Below, piece after piece: positions 40,468 to 51,269 of a DNA stretch of 64,000 nucleotides (within the stretch, counting starts at the first letter, position 1; the number at the start of each line of letters is the position of its first letter). Source of the stretch: Circinella minor (taxonomy: Eukaryota > Mucoromycota > Mucoromycetes > Mucorales > Lichtheimiaceae); assembly GCA_016758965.1 (NCBI GenBank), contig JAEPRB010000149.1, forward strand, positions 1 to 64,000. Direction: 5' to 3'. Both the position numbers and the translations under genes were made by a program. Under the pieces are notes generated by a model. The model was not told the origin of the DNA. It was given only the letters and a program-made list of their open reading frames with translations, and searched no databases.

Positions 40468-43030
40468 GAATATGATAAATTAAATGTGGTAAAGAAAAAA
40501 GAAAGAAAAAGTAGTAGCGACAGAATTAATTAAACAAATTTAATCATATCCTCTTCTTTTTATATATACTTTTTTTATTTCCTTTTTTACTATTTTGACA
40601 GCAATTTTTTTTTTTTTTGTTTATCGGTCAATTACTTCCGCGGGAGTTCTTTACAGAAAAGCAAGAAAGATTAGTCTAGGTACGTGCGAACATTATTATA
40701 TCAAGAATGATAGAAAGTGTTTTACATAAGGTTATGATACATTTGTTTTCTATAAAATCGATTTTTCTGTGTGAGATTTTTTTTTTCTACATCAGCAAAT
40801 CTTCCCACTTGAAGCTTCCCATGAACGACCCTAGTCTTCTTATGTAATTGTATACTATGATATCATTGGATCGCAAATAACTGCTCCCGTGCATATTCAA
40901 TGGCGGTATGATGCGGGGTAGGCTATTACTTACAAGATTGTGGGGGGAGGTTAGATACGGCTTATGAAAGATGCTGAATCATCTTCAAAATTACATCCCG
41001 AATCGTTCCAGCAATTATATCATACTTTCTTATATAACCATTATCACTAATGTCTATCACATATAGAACACTCATTTGATATCGCCATAAAAAAAACCAA
41101 AAATTACCAATTGTCCTTGAACAATTAAATAATACTTTTATTACTATATTGTTTTCATTCCCAATTACTCTTATTCTATAGAGTATTCAAAACATATACA
41201 GAATAACAAAAACAGTAACATCATAACCCTATGAAACAAATAAAGTTTATTAATATGGAAATTCATCTGCAAAAAAAATTAAAAGTAAACAAAAAGGTTT
41301 CAAATTTTAGGCGGGAATTTAAAAACACTTGTTAATAACTATACCAAATTTGTTTACAATGGCTGGAGTCAACAAAACTCTTTTTATGCGGGCAAAAACT
41401 CTCGGGTTTCTCCTTTTTTGACATGTAGATTTATATTGTCACTTTACAACTCTTTTTTTTTCTCTCTATCATAACCATTAATTAAAATAAAAAAAAAGAT
41501 ACACTTATATATCATTATGTACTTCTTTTTATATATACAATTACAACAATTACCCTAAAGATTCAAATGTTGTTTGTTCATGGATTTTTAATTAAAAAAA
41601 ACTTTTGATTTTTCATTATCTCAGCATTAAATGAACTGTGTGAAATTTGGTATAAACTTTACTTCTTCCCGTGTTTCACAACATTGCTTTTTTTTTTACC
41701 ACATCTATGAATACGTTTAAAAAAAATGGCTTACAAATAGAAAAACCAACATGTTTCTTTGATTTTTAACTTTTTCTCTGATATCACTATCCTCCGTGGA
41801 TCATATTAAAGGTGGGGAAGTACATTTTTTATTCAATTCACTTAAAGATGAATCCTATAAAGTTTAGTGATGTTTTTATATGTTTAAATAATCTTTTTAT
41901 ATGATAAAATTGTATATTATTTAATACTATCTGATATAAGATGTTTAACTTGTAATATTATTGGTACATTATACACTACAGATGTTAGTAGTTTTAGTAT
42001 CTAACCCAACAAAACACAAGTAGAGTGTGTCAAACTTTCCATTTTAATCTATATTCCAGGGTGAATTTATAGAATTGAAAAACAATTATCCAGTAACACG
42101 ACTTTTTTTTTATTTTATTCATATTCTTTTTCTTAATCCAATAATTAATAATTTTGTCTTCATTGATATTTGTCTTTCATTTGTAAAATTTGTACTATAT
42201 ACGGTCAAACCTTGCTTTTTGCATAGGTAGGATTTGACTCGAAAGTAGTGCAAAAATGAAAGATGTCCAAAAAGTGGGGTCGAAATCATAGTATAAAGAG
42301 AGTGGGATCTCTGAATAAAAAGTGTGCAAAAAAAAACGGGGGGGGGGAGTTGCAATAAGTGAGTGTAAAAAAACGGAGTTTAACTGTAAATGCACATTTA
42401 TTTGGAAAGATAAGTAGTAAGAATATTTTTTTTTTGTCTTTTGGGAAACCCTTTTGTACTACTAAATAATTGACATAAATATCTTGTTGGTTTTTTTTTT
42501 TTTTCAATTTGTCATTTTTGATCGGCATTACCCGTGTTATGATGTTGCATGTATTAATAACTTCTATTAAAAGATAATATCTTTGAGATATGAAAAATAA
42601 GCTGTAACAACTCGCTGTAAATAAAGTACAGGGATTAAATGTTAAAAGAAGAAGAAATCATAATAAATCTATACATAAGAATTGATGATGCAAAGAAAAA
42701 TAACATAAACTAGAGGCTGGTTTGTTCGGTATTTTTTTTTCTTACCATCCATGTACACATCATGATATAGCTATGAATAATTAGAAAAGATTCAAGCATA
42801 TAATAAAAGAAAATTTATAAGGAAAATTCATTCTTCAAATTATTATTTTTTATACTTTTAATAACAAAATAGTAGTGTGAAGACATGACAGAGTCTTAAG
42901 CTATGAGCTCATGTTCCATACAATTACATTTCTATTTCCAGTTTAATATATTATCTTCTATTTAATGTAACAGATAGCGATATTTTGTTCTTTTTCTAAT
43001 ACTCACACTTGTTCTATCATTTCAAACTAT
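40468..43030. other. 5' flank of GH3-A, no gene
   Basis: Contains the GH3-A promoter, then AT-rich DNA with patches that match the 5' flank of GH3-B (for example around 40998, CCCGAATCGTTCCAGCAATT, against 47222). A MITE-like element lies at 42202-42386. Only spurious ORFs. Confidence 0.6.
42202..42386. mobile_element. pogo-like MITE
   Basis: The left end CGGTCAAACCTTGCTTTTT and the right end, read on the minus strand, CAGTTAAACTCCGTTTTTT are imperfect inverted repeats, and TA dinucleotides flank both. CAGT(C/T)AAAC ends and TA target sites are those of the Tc1-mariner/pogo group. The 185-bp interior has no coding capacity, includes a run of ten G, and so depends on a transposase elsewhere. 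The equivalent place upstream of GH3-B appears to lack it. Confidence 0.65.
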
Positions 43031-43108
43031 TCTGAAAAAACGCTGATCGACAAGACAACGATTGCTACCATAGATGATATTTTTAACATTTTTTCTGGTT
43101 GTAATTAA
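43031..43108 (+). pseudogene. Relic of the last QCR2 exon
   Basis: The + strand reads SEKTLIDKTTIATIDDIFNI then a stop, against AEKLLSGKATTAALGDVYNI in QCR2 (36686-36775). There is no upstream QCR2 sequence, so this is a 3' fragment carried along by the tandem duplication. The following bases resemble the QCR2 3' UTR. Confidence 0.75.
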
Positions 43109-43450
43109 TTCTTAATGTTATAAACGAAAAATAACAAGAATAACACTACTGTTATGAATTGTTTTCTTGTTTAAATAGTCAGTAACACAAAAAAGCAAAA
43201 ATTATAAAGTACTTCAATCGTTGTTGCAAATCAGCTGCTATGGAAATATGTGTTATGAACAAACAAGATATTAAAAAATAGAAAATATATCCTTTATTAC
43301 TTGAGTGGATAAGTGATTTTTGTTAATGGTTTTATTGATTCTTATAAACAAGATAAAAGATACGTGAATTTAAGTGGTTCAGTGTACGTATTAGTTGTTA
43401 AAATTTAGAATTTACATACGATAAGTTTTTTTTAAAAGAAAATGATATTT

Positions 43451-46400
43451 TTACAACGAAAATGCTGCAGTTTGATGAATATCACGGCTGCTTGAACCAA
43501 CATGAACAGTATATTCGCCTTCAGGAACGGTCCAGCCAGATTCCTCGGTCCAAATACTAAGATCAATCTTCTTGAATTCAAAAGTGACCTTGGTTTGTTG
43601 ACCAGCCTTGATAAAAACTCGTTCAAAACCACGAAGAACCTTGGGTGGTTCTCCGGCAGACTCAGGGAATGAAATATAGGCTTGAGGTACTTCGGCACCA
43701 TCAACATCACCTGTATTCTTGACAAAGGCTGTAACAGTAGCCAAAACATCATTTTTACCACGGTTAGTATTGATCTTGATTTTTTTATATTCAAAGGTAG
43801 AATAAGAAAGACCATAACCAAAAGCAAAGAGAGGTTCGATATCATTGGCATCAAAGTGACGGTAACCCAAGGCAAGCTTTTCAGTGTATTCAATATTGTA
43901 TTTGGGAGAGATATGGGCAGCATAATCTTCTTTATTCTTGGCAATTGTATATGGAAGACGACCTGATGGGTTAACATCACCAAAAAGAACATCAGCGAGA
44001 GAATTACCAGTTTCTTGACCAGGAAGACCAGGCCAAACAACAGCCTTGATGTTTTCATGATCAATCCAGGGCATAAGAACAGGACCAGTAGAATGAATAA
44101 CAACAACTGTATTTTTATTAGCATCAGCAACAGCTTGGATCTAATATATGTTTGTATATATAAAAGGTTTAAAAATATTAAGATTAATTTAATAAATAAA
44201 AGTGAATCATAGCAAAAAAATTGATTTACTAACCAGGTTATCACCATTGTTCCATAAGGTCATGTTCTTACGGTCGTTGTTGCCTTCAACTGTTATAAAT
44301 TCTTCACCAGCAGGAGCCTTTGAGAACACAAAAGCAATATCAGCATCCTTTGCTAATTCTGCAGCCGCTTCTGTATCCCAATCGTTGTAAGTGTGAACAA
44401 CTTCAACTGACTCGCCAGCACGCTTACTAATACCTTCAGTAGGCTAATTATATAGATCATAATAAACGAATGAGAATTAACAAGAACAAATATTTTAGAT
44501 ATATATATTAGCTATGACATACACACACACACATATATATACGTGGATATTTTACATGGTAGAGAAATAATAAAGTCATATGTTTTTACTTACAGTAACA
44601 ATGTATGGAAAATCTACACTTCCTGAGCCCCAACCCTTTAAAAAAAATAAAATGCATGTTAACTTAACGGATATGTATAATAAACTTGTTATTAATAATA
44701 TAGTTCCAGTACTTACCATAGCATAACTATTTGTTTCAAAAAAAAAAAAAGGATTAAAAATAGTTAGACCAAAAAATGCTACTTTTTCATAGATGCATTT
44801 TATAAAATATACATGTTGTATCATGAACACTTACGTTCCATCATTACAGGCCAAATATTCACATTCTTCTTCATTAAGATGGGTGGTCAAAGGTAGCAAA
44901 GGTGGTCCAGCATCGGAACCTACGATTGCGATCTTGTTGAGTCCTTCGGATGAGATGGGTAGAATATCATTGTTGGATAACAATACGACAGAAGCAGCAC
45001 CAATATCACGTACAAATTTGGCATGTTCATCAGAAGTAACTGCTACTTCAGGTTCATTTTCACGATCAAAACTCTTGAGCGAAACTTCAGGAAAGCCCTA
45101 ATTATGATTCGAAAATTTGTTATGGTTGTCATTTTTTGCTTCTTTTACAGATATGTAGTATACTATAGTACAAAAAAGAGAAGGATAGAATCTTGTCGCT
45201 AAATATTAATATAACATACCTTATCTTGTCCAACCTTATAATGAGCTGCAGCAATACGTAAAGCCATATCAGTGACCTGGAAGTATAGAAATACGTATTA
45301 ATAGAAGAAAGAATTTATTTATTATACAAATGTTTTCGTTTTCTTTATTTTTTGATTTTGTTAATAATTAAATTCATTCTTACCCGTCCTTCAGAAACAT
45401 CACCCCTTTCGACAGCGGCTGTCAAGTTTTTACCATAGTAGGAAAGACCATCGCCCATGTTCACATCACCAGGCATTGTCATATCCAAACCACCATTAGC
45501 GGATGCAACAGTAGAATGAGTAGCACCCCTGAAAAGAATTATAAATAACATTTTTAATATTGTTTTTTATTTGTTGCTATATGTCTATATTTTTGATTTT
45601 ATTTTATGTTCTTACCAGTCACTCATCACAAATCCCTTAAAATCCATGTCTTTCTTTAAGATTTGATTCAATAATTTATCATTTTCACAACTATGCACGT
45701 CTTCATACAAATTGTATGAACACATTACTGCTGTAAGACCAGCATCAATCATACGTGCATAAGGCCATGCGTAAATTTCATGAATTGTGCGGTCGTCAAC
45801 ATCAGAATTCGACTATATAATGTTATTTATAAACATCAATATAGGAAGCAATAAGTAATAAATTAATTAGTTAATATTTTGAATAATATTATTAAGCCCG
45901 TATAATAATACATTTAAAGAATTCTTACTTTCATTCGATTTGTTTCTTGGTTATTCAAAAGAAAATGTTTCGCTGTAGCAATCTATTATATCAGTATATA
46001 AAAAGACGGCAATAAGTCATTAACATTGTAAAATGACTTTTTTTTTCTTGTTATTTTTTTTTCTACATGTATCAATTGAGACGAAAGTGTACATACCACG
46101 TTTTGACTTTGCACACCTTTAACATATTCGGAGCCAGCAACACCTTGAAGATACGGGTCTTCGCCGAATGCTTCCCATCCACGACCAGAGACAGCTGACC
46201 GGAAAATATCCACGGAAGGTCCAAGTTGTACATTGACACCTTTACCACGACTTTCAGTACCAATGATCTCAGCACGCTTATACATCAACTCGCGATCAAA
46301 TGTGGCGGCAGCATTTATGCCAGATACACCAGCGGTAACATTGCTAGCTAATACAGTACCTAATGGACTATCCTGAAGGCACAACGAGGGAAAATATGGG

Positions 46401-46609
46401 CTTGTGGATTCATGAGTTTGACCAACACAAAGTGTCTTTTGCCAACCCATGCCAGTAGCAAGACCAATCTTTTGTTCAAGAGACATTTGGTTTACAACAG
46501 ATTCTGCTTTGGCATAAGCTTCTTCCCAGCTACGTTCATTACTGGTAGGTGCACCTTGGACTAGTGCAAGTGCACAGACAGCAATTGTTGTTAATGAAGT
46601 AAAAATCAT
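43451..46609 (-). CDS. Secreted GH3 beta-glucosidase, paralogue B
   Basis: Ten exons: 46097-46609, 45929-45982, 45616-45812, 45384-45528, 45220-45276, 44835-45097, 44717-44726 (10 nt), 44594-44635, 44234-44443 and 43451-44140. They give 726 aa. Domain plan, signal peptide and catalytic residues (MSDW Asp254; PAGEEF Glu) match paralogue A. Its first exon is exactly the fused length of A's first two, so intron 1 is precisely absent. The substrate motif reads QDSPLGTV: the Arg86 position of A, C and D is Val here. The last exon is about 98% identical to A while the middle exons differ far more. Confidence 0.94.
44717..44726 (-). other. 10-nt micro-exon of GH3-B
   Basis: TTATGCTATG between an AATAG acceptor and a GTAAGT donor, at the same place and phase as in paralogue A. 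Confidence 0.9.
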
Positions 46610-49600
46610 GAAGTTAATAAAAAGAAAATAAGTAGAGAAATAGAGATGTAGTAAGAAAGTAAATTGACTGAATTTAAGTGAATTTAATCGGCAATACGCT
46701 CTTTATATATATATATTTTCTCGACTATATTTGACTGCTGTCTTTTCCTCAGCTCTTAATATCTCAGCGGTATTTCTTATAGGCGGACAAAATGGATTTA
46801 TGTTTTGGCCTTTGTACATGCGAATATTATTTTATAAAATGGAGGAGAGTCTTTTACATGGAACGTTATTTTGGTTAACGTTTATCAGTAATATAAGAGA
46901 AACAGTATTAAAAGGTTACTTTCATAAAATAGGATCCTTTCTAGTCTTTCTACTGGGAGAGTGTTTTGCATTATCAAATTTCCCACCTAACTGCTCTTTA
47001 GCGACCCTGTTCATGTTATGTAAATTCATACTCTCGTACTATTGGATCGGATCTGACCGCTCCCAGACATTTGAAGCGGTATACTGCGGGGTGCGATGCT
47101 GTGGGATGCGATATTGTGAGGTGAGAGACATTACTTATAAGATTGCGAGGTGAGATCATACTGTAATTTACAAGATGCTGAATAATGATTGAACTTTATT
47201 CAAGGTACGTAAAGTGTCTTCTTATTCCGAATCGTCCCAGCAATTACACAATGGTCTCTTATATTTGTTCTATAGAAACTTACTTTTAGAGAATGCAAAA
47301 TAAGAAAGGAAAGATTGACACTGTTTCTGGAACACTAAGCTATTACTTTCTAAATGCTGCGTGCTATTTCAACTACCAATTACTATTATATGGCATCGAA
47401 CAAGTGCTATATAATTTGTAAATTTAATATATTTTAGTATACTTATATATAGTGTATATTTAAAATTTTACTAGGAAGTCAAGCACCTACCACAAAAGTA
47501 AAATAAAGACCAAAATTCACACGTCCGTTAGGTCGGTTAGGATTTATGAACTGAAGAAAAAGGAAAGAGCGCTTTACTGATTAAATTTATCCCGGTGAAT
47601 TTTTAACCACTGTCACGAATAATAGGTAATTTGAAACTTTTTTGGAAGGAATCATCGTATATTGTATCAATAAAAGCTAAAAGATGATATATGTCCTTTT
47701 TTTTTCTTTTTAATTGATAATATAATAGAAAGAGTGTTAGAAAATGAAATTTTGTCTATCAAAAGGAAAATTAAATGTACATCAAGTAGAATTCCCCGCA
47801 TAAAAGTATTAGACATTCTATTAAACTCAATATAGTACATCTTCCTTTTTGCTTCTATGACTTTTGAATTAGGTTCTTCAGTGTTACACAGCAATAATTT
47901 CCAGATCTATGAACAGCTTTGCAATTGTCATTCTCGATCGGCACTACCCGTATTGTAGCGATCTGTAATTGTCCTAGAAAAGTGAATGACTAAGAACCGG
48001 GAAAATTTAACATTTAGACCAACAACGTTTAGAAACAATTTTAGTTATTTGGGCCTCCCCCTTCATCCTTTTTTTTTTTTTGAGATTTTCTATTAAAGGA
48101 TAATATCTTCGATCTGAACAATAAGCTGTTCTTCAAAACTATAGTGTCGAATCTTAAAAGAAAAAAAATGATATATATGCACGTAAGAATTGATGGTACT
48201 ACAAAGAAAGATAAAATAAACTAGAGGCAGGTTTTAGTAAAAATTATAATCCATATACATTTTATAGTGAACAAATGAGTAATTGAAAAGAATTTAAGCA
48301 TAATAAAAAAAAAGTTTTAACAAAAATCTATTCTTTAGGCAATTATTTTTCATACTTTCAATAATAAAATAGTCGGCATAAAATAGTCTAGCTATGATAA
48401 AGAAGGCTTTGACTGTTAACAAATCGAGATATACATTCGCTATTCTACTTTAATAAATTTGATAGATTTTATGAAACAGAAGATAGCGATAGCTCATCCC
48501 CTTCCCAAAAAAAAAAAATGAAAAGAATATTTCAACAGACATGGTATAGCATTGCTCGATTATCGAATCAAAAGAAATATATTCTTTTGTCGCTAAAAGA
48601 ATATACATTTTAAAAATACAATAACAGGATAAATACTAAACTACAAATATCATTTAATAGTTTCAAATGCACCGAGGTAATATGATCGCTAATATGTGAT
48701 TGCACTTCACTACTTAAAGGTGTGGCTTCTTTAAGAAGAAATTAGGACAATAAAAGTAGCAAAAAATAAAATAATAGTAGTAAAAGTAAAAGTAATTTTT
48801 ATAATAATAAAAGAACTAAATTGTAGGCAGGAAATAAAGCTTGTTTGCGTTTACGCATGAGTATCGCTGTGTGGTTTAAGTATGATACTTCGTATAAAGA
48901 TATAAAATAAAGAAGAAATAATACACTATGTTGTTGTGTTTCGATAATAAATGATATGAAAATGAATAAACATTTGGGTTGTGGGAGCTCTTAATATTCA
49001 GGAATACTACGTCTAAATCCACAAAAGAGAAATCTTTTAATGAGTTTAAGAGACTTTATTCTCAAAGAAAACTATTGTCAGGTCAATTATTTAATTTTTA
49101 AAAGACTAAAAGGTTTAAAGATTCAAAAGGTAAAGATAGAGCTAAAGAAAGGCTTTATTTGAAAATATTATACTATTATCAATGTCGGAAATGTGGCATT
49201 GCTTTCCCAGGAAAGTGGGATAGCGTGAGCCTATAAGATCGCGTAGCAAAGCTATTTGTGACACTGTAATATTGATAGTGACAATAGTATGTAATAATGA
49301 TGTTGATGATAATAGTCCTGGTATAAAGATGTTTTCAGTTTTTATAAGTTACAATACTATTATATTAAAAAGACCTTATAAATATACAATGATAATTCTT
49401 CATTGAATCATATTTATAATAATTTGGCTCAAAAAATATTTTGAAAAAAGATCTGCCAATATTAAGTTCAGCAGTTCAATACTTTTTTTTCCCGCTCTCT
49501 CAATATGGTATTGTCTGAGGCTGTATATAATAAACTTCATGTTTTATATAGTCATCAATTATAACGATTTATTTTATCTATATAAAACACAGTCATCAAA

Positions 49601-51269
49601 TGCTGGTTAAGCTTATTAAGATTATTAAGTTTCTCGACTTTGTAAATAAAAGTCCTCTTTTATTATACTACCACCGGTCACGTTTTCTACATTTGCAATG
49701 TTCCCATAACTAACGGGTGGGATGTTAGAACACGGCCTTTATCCCGATGACCGTGCAGGTACTAGAATTGCAAGTGCCGGTTTTACGTACTTGTCTGCGT
49801 AAATCTACGTATACAATATTTGAAATCAAGAAATGAAGATCGCGCTAAGTATCCAAAAGAAGTTGGGCGCGCTTTCAACTATTAGTACGTACCCATAAAA
49901 GCAATATCCCTTTTTACAAACTTAATACTTATCGCTGAACTTGTACGTAGCCTAGGAGTCTGAAACAATTTTTCTATTTTTTTTTAGTGTTACTTCATTG
50001 TGTATATTCAATAAAAGTTCATTGTTAAATATCTAAAGTCATATTATTCCAATCACTAAAATGAACAAGCTTTATTCTCAATCCATATATTTCTTTTTAA
50101 TGTTTTATGAATTATTACTTTTTTACGCATGCAAATATAATTGCTTCCTAGTTTCTAAGCGCATATATGAAAACTGTTTAAACCGATCAAGAGGCTTAAA
50201 TTACAGCTCTTCTTTCGACGACACTATTGCATTTTATTTTAGATATCCTGTACGTACTATATTTTGATTCTTCATCTCTCTCCGTCTCAAACAATATATC
50301 AATCCCTTTCTTTCTTTTTTTCTCATCCTCTCATATACCTTCTCCAAAGTATCCTTTTTTTATCTTTTTATTCAATTCTTAAGTCTTCTTTTTTTCAATA
50401 TCACATACAATTGGTTTTATATACTTTCTTCTTTTCATATTGCTCCATATACCTGCTCTTACTCGGATCTCGATAGAATGCTATGTACGTATAGTGAAGA
50501 AAAAAAATCTTGAAAATTCTTTGGTTACATGACTTCAAGTGATAATATATCCCACATCATGCACATTCCAAAATTCTTATTTTAGTAAATACTTGTAAAA
50601 CACTTGGTATATAAAGAGCTGTTTACTTTCAGCTGCTTATATTAATCAAAGAATTGATTCTTGTATGTCGCACATTTATGTACATCACACTCAAGGTTCA
50701 ACACATACTATAAAACAAGATTTATTACGAAACAAGTCTTGCGCTAATTAAAAACATAGAAGTAATGAACGTATATTAATGGATATAATAGTTTGGAATT
50801 TTTTTTATAGTTGAGCTATTCAGGTCAGCCATATATATTTATACTGCCACAATATTAATTGTTATAAATCTTTGTCTAGAAAAGTATATACACCACTAAC
50901 AAAAAGAAAAAAAAGGAGGGGAAAGACAAAATGATGTTATCACATGATTTAGGGTAGTAACAAGACATTGATTATTTTTGCTCAAATTTATTTAATTAAA
51001 ACAAAATGCTACGTGAGTATTACGTATTTTCCCAATTATTAATAATAATAATAAGAGTAATTACTAATGGGTTTTAAAAAAATTGTGGAAAAGAAAAAAA
51101 AAGAAATTGAGAAGATAATAAACTATTCAACTAAGAATAATAAAGTAGTGAGAAATGTATAGAGACTAGCTCTATGAAGAAGAAAAATAATTTGTTTTAC
51201 AATAGTAATAATAATAATAATATAGCTCATATTCTAAATGAAATGATTAACTGATTTTGGTTTCTTTGC
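46610..51269. other. Gene-poor region between GH3-B and GH3-C
   Basis: 4.7 kb without a supported gene. Up to ~48490 it is the diverged second copy of the duplicated 5' flank. A 140-codon + strand ORF (46731-47153) lies in that flank and is not preserved in copy 1, so it is not called. From 48.5 to 50.5 kb the sequence is somewhat more GC-rich with short palindromes (GTACGTAC at 49885-49892 and 50250-50257). The end is the 3' UTR of GH3-C. Confidence 0.45.

Larger units (their letters stand above)
36686..42990. repeat. Tandem segmental duplication, copy 1
   Basis: This unit runs from the last QCR2 exon through GH3-A and its 5' flank. Similar blocks recur in the same order about 6.1-6.3 kb downstream, with smaller offsets beyond the MITE insertion. 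Boundaries are approximate because intergenic parts have diverged. Confidence 0.75.
43028..48490. repeat. Tandem segmental duplication, copy 2
   Basis: Second copy of the unit: QCR2 exon relic, GH3-B, and a 5' flank that still shares blocks with copy 1. One example is TAAGAATTGATG near 48186, followed by AACTAGAGGC, against the same pair near 42678. Right-hand limit is approximate. Confidence 0.7.

Noticed and set aside
43682..44390. Plus-strand ORFs inside GH3-B (with equivalents in the other GH3 genes)
   Set aside because: Antisense shadows conserved only because the sense exons are conserved.
46731..47153. 140-codon + strand ORF upstream of GH3-B
   Set aside because: It lies in the duplicated 5' flank; the matching segment upstream of GH3-A has no corresponding open frame, so no selection for coding is visible.
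49660..49950. GC-richer segment with short inverted repeats, considered as tRNA or other RNA gene
   Set aside because: No A-box/B-box pair or clover-leaf could be laid out; nothing beyond local base composition supports it.
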